Below, piece by piece: positions 27,377-40,143 of a stretch of DNA of 64,000 nt (positions within the stretch are counted from its first letter, which is position 1; each line of letters opens with the position of its first letter). Source of the stretch: Deltaproteobacteria bacterium (GTDB lineage: Bacteria > Myxococcota_A > UBA9042 > PHBI01 > JACKFB01); contig JACKFB010000005.1 in assembly GCA_020632695.1 (NCBI GenBank), positions 248,001 through 312,000 of the forward strand, written 5' to 3'. The position numbers were made by a program, and so were the translations under genes. The notes under the pieces are model-generated. The model was not told the DNA's origin. It did not search any database and saw nothing but the letters and a program-made list of their open reading frames with translations.

Positions 27377-28449
27377 CGGCCGCCCCTCCCCGCCGGCTCC
27401 GCGTCCGCGCAGCACCGGAAGCCCACATAGGCCCCGCCACCCGTCCGCCGCGCGGACCGGTAGCAGGTCCCGCTCTCGCCGTCCTTGGTCGAGCTCCCGC
27501 CGTTCACGTACCCCTCCGCCGTCCACTCGGCCGCGTTGCCGACCATGTCGTAGAGACCCCAACCGCTCTTGCAGCCCGGCTTCGAGCCGCTGGCCAGCAG
27601 CGGCCTGGGCGTGAAGTCCGCGCTCACCGTGTTGCAGGCCGCCGGGTCGTACTGCCGACCGTACGGGTACTTCGACCCGCAGGCCCCGCGCCACTCGCTG
27701 CGCGTGCACAGGCGCCGCCCCCGCCCCGCGCACAGGCTCTTCGCCTGGGCCAGGCCGACGTCGACCTGCGGCAACGACCCGCTGCCGGGGTACTCGTAGC
27801 GATCGATGCACCACACCAGATAGGCCTTGGTGCTCCCGCCGCCGGGCAGGTCCACGTCCTTCTTGCGCTTGATGCGGGCCATCCCGGGAGGGCAGCTCAC
27901 CGAGTCGGGGTCCAGCACGTAGCCCGCGGGCAGGCGCCCGGGGCTCGCCTTGCCGGGGCTCGCCGGCTCCTCCGGCTCCTCGGAGGGCTCGTCGTCGGGC
28001 GGCTCGGCCTCTTCAGGGTCGCCCGCCTCTGCGTGCGCAGCCTCCGCTGGCGCAGCCTCCGCGGCCACCCCAGCCGCCCCCTCGGCGGCGGCCACCACGG
28101 CGCCGCCCTCGTCGTCCGCCTCCAGCTCCACCACCGCGCCCGCGTCGGCGCCGGCGGCCGCGCCAGCATCCGCCGCTTGGGCCGAAGCCACCGGAGCGTC
28201 ACCCGCGTCGGCGCCCGCCACCGCAGCCACCGCGCCGCCCAGGCTGGCGCCAGCGAGCGCCCCGGCCTGCGGTGGCTCGGCGTGCTCGATCACCGCCGGC
28301 GTCCCGGCCCCGGGCGCGTTCAGCGCGGTCGCCGCCCCGCCCTGCAGCGCGCGCGCCTCCGCGGACACGGCGCGCGGGGGCGCCTGCCGCCGTTCCCGCG
28401 CGCTCTTCAGCACGTACCAGCCGATGGCCAGCGCCACGATGAGCAGCAA
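27373..28449 (-). CDS. SUMF1/FGE-fold protein with membrane anchor
   Basis: The frame gives 358 residues: a membrane helix (LLIVALAIGWYVL), a long Ala/Glu/Asp-rich linker (residues ~30-170) and a C-terminal formylglycine-generating-enzyme-like domain (LPAGYVLDPDSVSCPPGMARI, LCTRSEWRGACG, YDMVGNAAEWT, RRTGGGAYVGFRCC). The fold is clear, but the Cys pair used by true formylglycine-generating enzymes is not where expected, so a binding or structural role is more likely than sulfatase maturation. The true N-terminus is uncertain: 28449 is only where the frame begins. A frame shift in the adjoining disrupted stretch probably hides the real ATG (ATGATGCGG near 28462). Confidence 0.7.
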   Translation of the reverse strand: MLLIVALAIGWYVLKSARERRQAPPRAVSAEARALQGGAATALNAPGAGTPAVIEHAEPPQAGALAGASLGGAVAAVAGADAGDAPVASAQAADAGAAAGADAGAVVELEADDEGGAVVAAAEGAAGVAAEAAPAEAAHAEAGDPEEAEPPDDEPSEEPEEPASPGKASPGRLPAGYVLDPDSVSCPPGMARIKRKKDVDLPGGGSTKAYLVWCIDRYEYPGSGSLPQVDVGLAQAKSLCAGRGRRLCTRSEWRGACGSKYPYGRQYDPAACNTVSADFTPRPLLASGSKPGCKSGWGLYDMVGNAAEWTAEGYVNGGSSTKDGESGTCYRSARRTGGGAYVGFRCCADAEPAGRGGR

Positions 28450-28599
28450 CGGCGCACCGCATCATCAGGTTGCGGCGCGGTGGAGCCCGCCACCACCGGG
28501 CAGCTGCCGGCGCAGAATACTCCCGGTGCGCAGGTACTCTCCAGCCGCATGACGGCGCTGTGCCCGCCTCGCTCAGGCTCTTGCGCCGGAGCAGCTTCG

Positions 28600-30022
28600 A
28601 CGCCGCGCTGGGTCACCCCGCCGCCACCGCATCGCCCCAGCCAGCCGACCAGCTCGCCGGAATTACGGCCACCGACGCGCCGCCTCCAGCACCGCCGCCT
28701 CGGCCCCGCTGTCCAGGACGCTGGCGGCCGCGACGCCAGCCTGCGACGACGCCAGTGCCACCGTCCCACCGAACACCCTCGGTCTCGCCGGTCAGCCCGG
28801 CGTCGAGAGGAATCGCGTCGTCCAGGGTGATGATCTCGTCGGCCTCGAGGTCTCGAACTCGACCAGGCTGCCCAGCACGTCGCCGCCGTCCAGCTCGATG
28901 ACCGGCGGCCCGTCTCCGGGGCAACGACGTCCTGGCCGCAGCCGCGCCATCGATGAGACGGCCTCCATCCTCGATGCCGTCGCCGAGCACCAGGTCAGCC
29001 CATAGCCAGGATCTCGCTGGGCGGGATGCTCTCAGGTCTCGCTGCCGACGACCACGCCGGCGTCCTCTTCGATCTCCAGCCCGTCCAGATCGTCGACTTC
29101 CTCGGCGCCAACGGTCGTCGTCAACGCCGTCGGCGCCGCCCCCCTCGCCGAGCTCGCCAGCGAGGATGGCCATATCGGCGTCCGTGCCGTAGGGGGCAGT
29201 CGAGCGCGACAGCAGGCGCGGAAGGCCTTCGCCAGTGGTGGGCCCCGCCCGCATCGCGTCGCCGTCCGCGTCGCTGAACTCGCTCAAAGAGGCTCACCGT
29301 CGCGTGGCGCGCCGCCGGGTCGACCGAAGCGCGGAGTCAACACCGCCTCGACGGCCTCCAGAACTGGCGATACCCGGAAGCCGCCAGCGTGCGTGACCGG
29401 GCTGCTGCAGGAGTATGCCAGCAGGCGGACGACGACCGCGCCAGCCCGTGGACGTCGGTCTCCTTCCATCGGCGGCGCCGCCATCGAAGCGCTCCGAAGC
29501 CACCCACTCGCCCGAAGCGCGCAGCTCGCCCGGCCCGATGGTATCCGCCCCTCCAGGAACCAGGGTCTCCACCCAGGTCGCACCGGCCTCGTCCACAGAT
29601 GTTGGAGGGCTTGAGGGTTGCGTGCACGCCGATCTGGTGGATCACGCCAGGGCATCGACGATACCCTCGACCAGCGGCGGGATCTCGCGCCGCAGCAGGG
29701 CACCGCCCGACCGCGCGCGCTTGGTCAGCGACCATCATGCGATCAGTGACCGCGTACACGCGCTTTCGTCCACCACCACGTCGCGGAGCCGCATTGTGCT
29801 CGTTCGTAGGCGCGCGCGCGCTGCAGGCGCAGCAGGTTCGTCGCCGCGTGGGGCCCAGAGAAGAGCGCCGGAGTGGAAGACTGGCTTCACCGCCACCAGG
29901 GCGGCGGTCAGGACGTCTTCGAAGCGGCGCCACCACGCCAGTCGGTCCCTCACGGCGCACCTGCTCGATGGCGTACCGGCCGTCGAGGTCGAACCGACGT
30001 GGGGTCGCCACTGCTGAGACAT
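28600..30022 (-). pseudogene. Ser/Thr kinase-like gene, frame-disrupted
   Basis: Frame-hopping from the start near 30011 (GTG; ATPRRFDLDGRYAIEQV) gives a eukaryotic-like kinase: a glycine-loop region, GGGEAS/VAVK-like strands, a catalytic loop read as VHGTLKPSNIC, and a C-terminal acidic low-complexity tail extending to about 28600. The catalytic loop lacks the usual HRD aspartate (HGT instead), as in many myxobacterial kinase-like proteins. It may therefore be a pseudokinase or simply misread. Stops and shifts are most likely sequence errors. Confidence 0.45.
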
Positions 30023-30119
30023 GCTCGCTGGCCTCAGCCCCTGGACCGATGATGACCGGGGGCGGCGCAGAAGTCGGCGCAGGCTAACAAAGCCCTTGCC
30101 AAACCAGCGCAAGCCGTGG

Positions 30120-32424
<2,305 letters not shown>

Positions 32425-32439
32425 CGGCTGGGGCCCCTG

Positions 32440-32796
32440 GGCATGTGGCTCCTCGTCAGGCTCGCTGGTGCGAACAGCAGCATCCCGTGCTTTCGCCAGC
32501 TCGGTCCCTGGACCACCTTGGACTCAGCGAGGTCGCGGGTGAAGACCCGGCCGCCCATGCCCGCTGTGGTGGATGGTCAGCATCAGGTGTGTCGCCTCGC
32601 CCTCGCTCTTCCTGGAAGATGCTCATCAGCGCAGACGACGAACTCCATCGACGATGTAGTCGTCGTTGTGCAGCAACACGCGGTACAGCTTAGGCCGCTG
32701 CGTGGTGGGCTTGCGCTGCGAGCACCGTCTCAGTGCCACCGCCAGTACCCAGTCGGGCCGCTTCTCCGATCCCGATCGCCACTCCTTCGTCGTCAT
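32440..32796 (-). pseudogene. clpS: ClpS adaptor, frame-disrupted
   Basis: ClpS binds N-degron proteins and delivers them to ClpA. From ATG 32796 the frame reads through a short basic N-terminus into PKLYRVLLHNDDYIVDGV, the adaptor signature (LHNDDYT normally). It then shifts frame near the expected FVV segment, with ATHLMLTIHH-like remnants following. The family length of ~110 residues fits the interval before clpA. Gene order clpS-clpA is standard. Confidence 0.75.
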
Positions 32797-33026
32797 CGAT
32801 ATCCTGCGAGAGGACACGGGCAACGCAAGCATAGGCACGTCGCCGCGGCAGAAGCGGCGGAGAGGCTCGGCGCGAAGATCTCAGGTGGGCAGGCGCCCTG
32901 CGACAGGTTCCCCGGGCATCCGTCGATGCGGGCGGTCCGGCAGCCAGGAATCTGCCAGACGCGACGACCGGCTATCCGGCGTCCAGCCACCGCGCGCGCG
33001 CCACCCCGGGCTTTGACTGCCCGGCC

Positions 33027-34563
33027 ATGCCATCGACCTCACGCGCTCGGCCTCAACCGGCCCGGAACCGTCCATCACAACCTGCCCGCAGCCGTGCTCA
33101 TCAGCACGCCGTCCAACGCAGCGAGGAGCAAGCTCGCGGCCCGGCGCGCTCCGTGGCGATCGCCGGTCGCTACATGGGGCGCTCGCCGACGACAAGTTCA
33201 TCGTGCGCGACGACAGGACCGCCCAGACGGTCTGGTGGGGCAAAGGTCAACAGGCCACGGACGGCAGAGACTATTCGCCCGTCTGCACGGCCGCGTCTCG
33301 GCCTACCTCCAGGGGCGCAATCTCTTCGTGCAGGACTGCTACGCAGGCGCCGATCAACCCACCCGGCTGCGTGCGCGTGGTCTGCGAGCGCGCACGGCAC
33401 TCCGCCTTCGCCCGCAACATTCATCCAGCCCGACGCGGACGCGCTCGCCGACTTCGAGCCAGGTTCACCGTCCTGCACGCCCCGGGCTTCAAAGGCCCGT
33501 GCCGGCCGTCGACAGCACCCACTCCGAGGCCAGCATCTTCGTCGACTTCACCCGGCGGTCGTTGCTGATCTGCGGTACCGAGTACGCGCCGGCGAGGTGA
33601 AGAGCATCTTCGTGCTGAACCCTGCTGCCGGCCCGCGGCGTGCTCGGCATGCACTGCCAGCCAACGTCGGCGACGGCGGCGGCGTAGCGGTAATTCTTCG
33701 GACTGAGCAGCACCGGCAAGACGACGCTCTCCGCCGACCCGACGCGCTGGTCGGCGGCGTAGGCGCTGGTCAGGACGACAGCGATGATGTTCAACTTCGA
33801 GGGCGGCTGCTACGCCAAAAGTGCATGACTGGTTTGAGGCAGCCGGTCGTCTTCGGACGAGCCCGCCGCTGGCACGCGCGAGAGCGTCGAGATGGACGAC
33901 GCGACGCACGCTGGACTGGCGAGCAGGCGCTGCAAAACGCGCGCCTAAGCCCGACATCTCCCTGGTGCCGAACGCGGTCCTCAGGCCGGGCAATTTTCGT
34001 CGTACTCCACACTGCGACGCGTTCAAGCGCTGCCGCGCCTGTCCCCGGATGACCGCCGACCGGGCGATGTACCACTTCCTCGCGGCTCCACGCCGGGTAG
34101 CCCGGCACCAGCCACTGGCGTGACCGAGCCGACCGCACTCGGCCTGCTTCAGGGCGCCCTTCATGGCGCGCCACCCCAGCGCGTCTACGCGCATCACTCC
34201 AGCGAGCGCATCGCCCAGCACGGCGTGCGCTGCTGGCTGCTCAGCACCGGCTGGACCGGCGGCCCTACGGCACCGGCAAGCGCAGAGCATCCGCCGCACC
34301 GCGCGCTATTGCGGAAGGCGGCGCTCTCAGGCGAACCAGCGACGCCCGCTGTTGACCCCATCTTCCAAGGTCGCCGTGCCGGCGCGCGGTCTTCCCAGCG
34401 TGCCCGACGAGGTGCTCCAGCCGCGGCGCACTGGGCCGACCCGCGGCCACTACGACGCCCAGGCAGCGATGCTGGTGCCAGCGCTACAAGGCGTTCGCGG
34501 ACTTCGCCGACGGCGTCGACGCCAGGTGCTGGCCGCCCAGCCGGAGCTGCCCGCGCTGATCTG
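33027..34563 (+). pseudogene. pckA: Phosphoenolpyruvate carboxykinase (ATP), frame-disrupted
   Basis: PckA converts oxaloacetate to phosphoenolpyruvate with ATP, the gluconeogenic entry step. Across shifting frames I read LGLNRPGTVHHNL, YMGRSP-DDKFIVRD, LQGRNLFVQDCYAGAD, HAPGFK, STHSEASIFVDFTRRSLLICGTEYAGE, the P-loop GLSSTGKTTLSADP, VFNFEGGCYAK and the C-terminal YKAFADFADGV...LAAQPELPALI ending at the TGA 34561-34563. These are the hallmark motifs of the ATP-dependent enzyme in correct order. Start coordinate is approximate. Confidence 0.8.
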
Positions 34564-34569
34564 AGGCCG

Positions 34570-35868
34570 CCCGCATCCGCTGCCAGGCGGGCCGCCCCTC
34601 AGGCAGATGAAGCGCGTTGAAGCTGCCGGCGTGGGCGCGCGCCTCGACGATGTTGTCCTCGATGGAGCAGTAGGTCCACGCGCCCGTACCGCCCGAGCGG
34701 TACGCCGCGGTGCCAGCACCTGCGGAACCGGGCGACCTCGGCGGCCGAGCTTCAGGTGATGTGGACGCATAGGCCGGGTCCAACAGGACGTGGTGCGAGG
34801 CCACCAGCCGGTGTCCGGAGGTGATGCCGGTGGCCTCGGGATCGGCCAGCGTGCTCCAGCATCTCGGCGATGACCCCGTCGTCGACCTGCGCGTCCTTAG
34901 GTAGCCGATCTCGACGTACATGCTCATCCGGTCGGTGCCGAAGATGTTGTCGTAAACCCAGTAGAAGACACCATCGGCGACGCGAAATTTACATCCAGTG
35001 GACGCCCTCGGGCCGCTTGCGGTCAAGCCCAGGTTGAAAGACCAGCACCTTGTTGTAGCTGAAGTCCGCCGGCTGGTGCAGCACGCCAGTCATCGCCAGC
35101 AGCTTCCCGGGAAGGGCATGGCGCTGGTCAGATGCTCCGAGAACGCCACCTCGCGCCGCGGCATGGTCGCCACCTTGCGGGCGAGGTCGATGGCCACCAC
35201 CGGCTCGCTCAGCGCGATGCGCGACAGGTCAATGCCCTTGGCCAGCGCGTTGACGTACTGGATAAGCACCGCCCGCCAGGTAGAGTAAGAAGGTGGCGTT
35301 GTGGCGCTCTGGTTCTCAGCGCGCCGGAAGTTGCGCACGATGTCGGCGGTGTCGGCGTAGGGGAAGAAGCGCCCCATGGCGTCCACGTCCCGGTGCGCAG
35401 GTCGGTGGCGTAGAGCTTGCGGTTGTGGGGGATGAGGAAGCGCTCGGCGATGCCGCGGCCGAACTTGCGGTAGAGCATCTCTCCTCGAAGTTGGCCGGCG
35501 GCGCGCTAAGACCCCCTCATCGCGAAGAAAGAAGGTCGTACAGGCACTCGATAGACTGCTCCTGCGGGAGCTGATGGATGTTCTTCTGGAAGGGGAAGTC
35601 GACCAGGGGCGCCCTCGTGCCAGATGCGCGCCTCGCCAGGCGATCTTCGCACCTCCTGACCTTCCATGCGCTCGACGGTGGCGCTCGATCTCCGGGTGGC
35701 GGAAGTGGAAGAAGTGCCCGGGTAGTCCCAGAACAAGCCGTCGCGCGCGACCGTGCGGCAGTAGCCGCCGATCTCGCGTTCCGCCTCGAAGATGAGCAGA
35801 TCGTCGGTGTCCAGCCAGTCGGCGAAGGCCGGGCCAGTCACCCCAGCGCCGACGACGAGGTGCTTCAC
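34570..35868 (-). pseudogene. FAD-dependent oxidoreductase (amine oxidase / protoporphyrinogen oxidase-like), frame-disrupted
   Basis: A GTG at 35868 starts KHLVVGAGVTG, a Rossmann FAD-binding motif, followed by LLIFEAEREIGGYCRT (the Glu that holds FAD ribose and the GG motif). Later fragments in other frames give FFPYADTADIVRNF, NALAKGID-like and SEPVVAIDLARKVAT. Next come SAMPFP, and near the end WTYCSIEDNIVEA and NALHLPEGRPAWQRM. This is the layout of flavin amine-oxidase-like enzymes including UDP-galactopyranose mutase and protoporphyrinogen oxidase relatives. The substrate cannot be assigned. It converges on pckA. Confidence 0.6.
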
Positions 35869-37500
35869 GGTTTCAACAGGCCATCCCGGTTCAGCGGCCC
35901 GTGTCGATCGCGTGCAGGATGTGATCGCCCTGGTGCAGCGCGCCGATGCGCTATGGTGATCGCTCCAGCTCGCCCATGCCGTAGAGGTCGGCGTAGAGCG
36001 CGTGGGCTTTGGCCGGGGCGGATCCGGCGAGGCGCAGCCGTCGCGGTGCGGGCAGGGCACAGTGGCGGCCGTGAAGGCGACAGCGAACTTCTTGCCCAGA
36101 CTGTACTCGAAGCCCGCGGAACGATAGAAGGTCCCCGCCTGCTCGCGCACATATCGATGCGGTCGGGCGCAGCAACTCGTGCCCAGGCCGCGTTCCTGGT
36201 GGCGCAGCGCGATGCAGCAGCACCTCGCCGGGATGTCGGCCACCGGCCACCAGCCGTCAGGTAGAGCCCGCGTCGAGGCCTCGCTCATGGAGATGGACAC
36301 GTCCCGGTAGCGATCGGTCTTCGACGACGTGTTAGGGAAGAGCGAGGTGCACCTCCACCGAGTCGCAAGGCGACTTGAGCCGGTGCCCCATCGCCACCGC
36401 GTCGTGGTGGTTCTGGCGCTTACCGGGATAGACCGGTAGGCACCTCGCCCATCAATCGCGCAGGTTAACGATAGCCGCATCAAACCGTCAGAAGCTGCTC
36501 GGTCCCCGAGACGGCGTCGTGGATCTCCGCGGGTGGAGCCGTAGAGAGCGGGACGTAGATGTGGTAGCGCGCGGGCATCGCCGCCACGTAGCGCGCAGCG
36601 AAGTCACAGTCGGCCAAGGGGCCCGGCAGGTCGGAAAACAGAGTGGAACTCGCCGATCCCTCGTCGCGCGCCAGCTCCAGCTCGAAGAGGTAGGGCGCGT
36701 TGAGCGGCTCGATGCCGTTGGTGCGCGTACCGTACCGCGACGGGCGGCGCGGACGATGTCCCTCGCGAAATGAGCGCACCGGCGCCAGTCGCGATCGAGG
36801 ACCAGTGAATCCTCGCGCACCGAACAGAAGTTGCGGAATCTGGCCGCAGGGCGCCGGGATGGCGGAGTTCATCGCCGGCGCGGCGGCGCGTCCCCGGCCA
36901 ACTCGGCGAACTCGGCCGGTCTCCGGCGCGACCAGAAGTGCACGCCGCGGTCAGGGACTCGGGGGTTAGCCAGAACTCAGCGGCAGGCGCTCGTTGACGG
37001 CGGCCCGGCGATCGTCAGTGGTCTGCCCGAAGACAGGTTGTAGGTATCGAGGCTCGGCGTCCGGAACGCAGCCGGGCGCTCGTCGTCGCGCAGGCACGCC
37101 AGGCCGCGGGGCCAGGGTGTCCTCCGGATGCTCGAAGGCCACGGCCAGCTCGGCGATGCCGTGCGGGTGAATCTCGGCGAGGCGCCAGCCCTCCCAGACG
37201 GCGTCTCCACCGCCAGCCAGCGCGCCAGCCACGCCAGCGAGCTCGGCCTGTAATAACGCGACCTCCTCACCCGCCTCGCTCGGTGCCTCCTCCGGTGCGC
37301 AGCCGCAGCGCGCGAGCGTGGGCCAGCGCGTGGCACGCCGGCGGCCACCCGCGCGCGATCTCCGACGGGGTCTCGGCGGCGTCGAGGTCCGTTGCTTGAC
37401 GGTATGACGGCAGCGTCGCGTCGCTTCAAGGAAGGCCTGCACCGGCTCCCCGCGGGCTCCCCGCACCACTCCAGCGCCACCACCGCCGCTCAGCGGCCCC
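35869..37500 (-). pseudogene. Unrecognised coding stretch(es), frame-disrupted
   Basis: Protein-like segments are visible but I do not recognise the family. Examples are VWEGWRLAEIHPHGIAELAV near 37150-37200 and FAELAGDAP-type sequence near 36900. NFCSVREDSLVLDRDWRRC lies near 36790-36840, NGIEPLNAPYLFELEL near 36680-36720, and TLFSDLPGPLADCDF near 36600-36640. HILHAIDTG occurs near the end, just before the FAD gene start. The last codons appear to overlap that start. It may be one gene of ~500 residues or two. Frame shifts prevent a confident model. Confidence 0.4.
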
Positions 37501-38009
37501 GTCGAGGACCACCGCGCGCGTCCAGCCGCCGGATGCCACACACAGACCAGCTTCATCCGTGGGTGCACCGGCCGACTCGAGATCACCGGCCCCCCCTCCG
37601 CGCAGATCTCAACAGCCCGCCGCCCGGTTTGTCCCTGAGTAGCTCCGTCCTTGGGCGGATGATAGCGGCCGCCGCGCTCGACACAATGGCGCAGGCACAC
37701 CCCCATTTTCAAGCAGGCCGGCTGCAGCTTCAACGCAGCCGCCGATACAACCGCCCTCCTCACCCGAACGCCGGCGCGCCCAGAGGCACCGCACGCGTCT
37801 CGCTGACACCCAGCAGGCCCGTCCACCCAGACACCAGCCGCCCGCCCAGCCGCAAGCTGAGCCCTCCGGCGGCGACGAAGCAGCCACTCATAATCCAGCG
37901 GCATACTTCCGATCTCCAGCTCCCCTCGTACACCCGGGCCCCGCGCTTGCCGGAACGATCCGCGTCCGCACGACGCCGGCGGTATGGCGGTGCCGGTGGC
38001 GGCACCTCG

Positions 38010-38440
38010 GCGCCGGTCTCGGTCTCAGTCTCGGTCGGCCTCGGTGCCGCTCTCGGCCTCAGCGCCAGTCTCGGCTTTGACGCCAGTCTCCAGTCCGGCC
38101 GCCAGTGCGGTCTCGGCCTCGGCGCCGGTCTCGGCCTCGGCGCCAGTCTCGGCCCGGCCTCCAGTCTCGGTCTCGATCTCAGCCCAGTCTCAGTCTCAGT
38201 CTCGGTCTCGGTCTCGGCCTCAGTCTCAGTCTCAGCCTGGGAGTCTCAGTCTCAGTCTCGGCCTCCCAGTCTCAGTCCCGGCCTCAGCAGCAGTGGCAGT
38301 GGCAGTGGCAGCTCAGCCCCCAGCCCGGCCCGGCCTCGGCTGACCCCGGCCCGGCCTCGGCCCGGCCCGGCCTCAGCCCCGGCCACCAGCCCGGCCCCAG
38401 CCCCAGCCCCAGTCCTGGCCTCGGCCCCGCCCGCCCGGCC
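38010..38440. repeat. Low-complexity tandem repeats (CTC-A/G-GTCT type)
   Basis: The plus strand is built of degenerate six-base units such as TCTCGG, TCTCAG and CCTCAG, repeated about fifty times with small shifts. On the minus strand in the kinase frame these read as alternating Glu-Thr and Glu-Ala (ETETEAETET). The tract therefore looks like an acidic, extended tail of the kinase at 38284-40029 rather than non-coding satellite DNA. Frame shifts break it in the present sequence. Confidence 0.7.
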
Positions 38441-40029
38441 CCGCTCCTCGCCACCACACCACCGCCACCGCCACCGCCACCGCGATCCCCCACCAACCCC
38501 GCGACCACCCGGCCCTTCCCCGGGCTCCGCCGGCCGGGCACCACCCACACCCGCTGCCCCGTCGCCTCGGGGTCGGTGGGGATCTCGTCCTGGTCCGGCT
38601 CCGGTGCCGCCTGGGTCGCGCCCGGCATCCGCCTGCGCAGGCCCGCCCCCTTCCCCGCGCGGCTCACCGCCACCGGCGCGGTCGCCTCGACGGCGCTTTG
38701 CGGCATGACGGCCGCCGCGACCGGCCCCGTCGCCTCCAACACGCACTCGCCGCCGCCAGCGCCCCCGCCCGCGTCGATGACCACCGGCCCGGTCTCCGCC
38801 AGCGGCATCACCGGGCTGGTCACCGCCACCTCCTCGACGACCCCCGTCCAGCTCACCGTGTCGCCGCGCCGCGGCTGCACCGCGGGAGCGTCCCGCGGCG
38901 TCGGGCCGGCGCCTCGCGGCCCGGGCCGCGCCAGCTCCTGGGTGGGACCGCGCGCTGACCGCGGCGCCGCGCTGCCGGGCGCCGGCGCGTCCAGGTGCGC
39001 CGAGGCCGACTCCACCCAGCGACCCCGCATCGCTCGCAGCGCGTCGAGCACCGCCGTGGCGCCCGGCGGCCGCTGGCCGGGCAGCTTGGCGAGACAGGCC
39101 CGGACCAGGGTGGGCAGCGGGCCCTCCAGCGGCCGCCCCTGCACCGAGATCGGTGGCACCGGCGCCTGGAGGTGCGCCACCAGCAGATCGGTGGCGCTGC
39201 GCCCGGCGAAGAGGGGCCGCCCGGTCAGCATCTCGAAGGCGATGGCGCCCAGGGTGTAGATGTCCGCCTGCCCGGTCACCGGCTCGCCGGAGGCCTGCTC
39301 GGGCGCGATCCAGCGGGGCGAGCCCACGGCGACGCCGGTCGAGGTCAGCGGCGCGTCGGCGGCTCGCTCGCCGGTCACCTTCGCGATGCCGAAGTCCAGG
39401 AGCTTCACGAAGTCCTGCCGGCCCGAGAGCTCCGCCATGAAGAGGTTGGCCGGCTTGAGGTCGCGGTGGACGATGCCCTGGGCGTGGGCCTCCACCAGGG
39501 CTTCGGCCACCTGGGCCATGATGTCGGCGACCCGCGCCGGGGCGAGCGGCGCCTCACGCTGGAGCAGGTCCTCCAGCGTCTCGCCGCGCAGCAGCTCCAT
39601 CACCAGGAAGAGGCTGCCATCCTCGACCTGGCCGAAGTCGAAGAGCCGGATGGTGTTGGGGTGCGACAGCGCCGCCACCGCCCGCGCCTCCTGCTGGAAG
39701 CGCGCCACGTCGCGCAGGCCTCGGGCCAGCCCCGGGCGCAGCACCTTGATGGCCACCGGGCGGTCCACGCTGAGCTGCACCGCCTCGTAGACGGCGCCCA
39801 TCCCGCCCATGCCGAGCAGCCGGTCGATGCGATAGCGCGCGTCGAAGACGGTCCCGAGCACCTCGGTGCCGTCGGGCTCGGCATAGCGGGCCGCGTCGAG
39901 CGTCGCGAAGCCGTCCCGGGGACAGCGCGGCGCCTCGGTCTCGTGCCGACACTGTGGGCAGATGCGCAGCGCGGGTCTCCGTGCGTGGACGCCAGCGAGC
40001 AGGCGGGCGCGCGGCCCACCATCGCCCAT
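38284..40029 (-). CDS. Eukaryotic-like Ser/Thr protein kinase (C-terminal end frame-shifted)
   Basis: Residues ~25-45 form a small zinc-ribbon-like element (CPQCRHETEAPRCPRDG). The kinase domain spans ~60-330: glycine loop GMGGMGAVYEA, VAIK, catalytic loop IVHRDLKPANL, DFGIAKV and the APEQ region. All catalytic residues are present, so an active kinase is expected. A Pro/Ala-rich linker leads to a region where the frame reads poly-Gly. The alternative frame reads GIAVAVAVAVVWW, a membrane helix, so a base is probably missing near 38480-38510. The true tail would continue as Glu/Thr/Ala repeats and perhaps a PEGA-like segment (GARVYEG) to about 37750. It is divergent from the glutamate dehydrogenase gene. 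Confidence 0.8.
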   Translation of the reverse strand: MGDGGPRARLLAGVHARRPALRICPQCRHETEAPRCPRDGFATLDAARYAEPDGTEVLGTVFDARYRIDRLLGMGGMGAVYEAVQLSVDRPVAIKVLRPGLARGLRDVARFQQEARAVAALSHPNTIRLFDFGQVEDGSLFLVMELLRGETLEDLLQREAPLAPARVADIMAQVAEALVEAHAQGIVHRDLKPANLFMAELSGRQDFVKLLDFGIAKVTGERAADAPLTSTGVAVGSPRWIAPEQASGEPVTGQADIYTLGAIAFEMLTGRPLFAGRSATDLLVAHLQAPVPPISVQGRPLEGPLPTLVRACLAKLPGQRPPGATAVLDALRAMRGRWVESASAHLDAPAPGSAAPRSARGPTQELARPGPRGAGPTPRDAPAVQPRRGDTVSWTGVVEEVAVTSPVMPLAETGPVVIDAGGGAGGGECVLEATGPVAAAVMPQSAVEATAPVAVSRAGKGAGLRRRMPGATQAAPEPDQDEIPTDPEATGQRVWVVPGRRSPGKGRVVAGLVGDRGGGGGGGGVVARSGAGRAGPRPGLGLGLGPGWWPGLRPGRAEAGPGSAEAGPGWGLSCHCHCHCC

Positions 40030-40143
40030 CGTCCCAGAGGCGCGCGCCGCCGGTCAACGCCTTGCCGCGGCCCCGGGCGCGTGTTAGCGCATCCGCAGGG
40101 TCCTCGAGCCGGCGGTCAGGCGGGATCCGCGGCGGAGGCTTCG

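Noticed and set aside
38010..38440. Possible CRISPR array or satellite
   Set aside because: The units are six bases, without spacers, and translate as Glu-Thr/Glu-Ala in the kinase frame.
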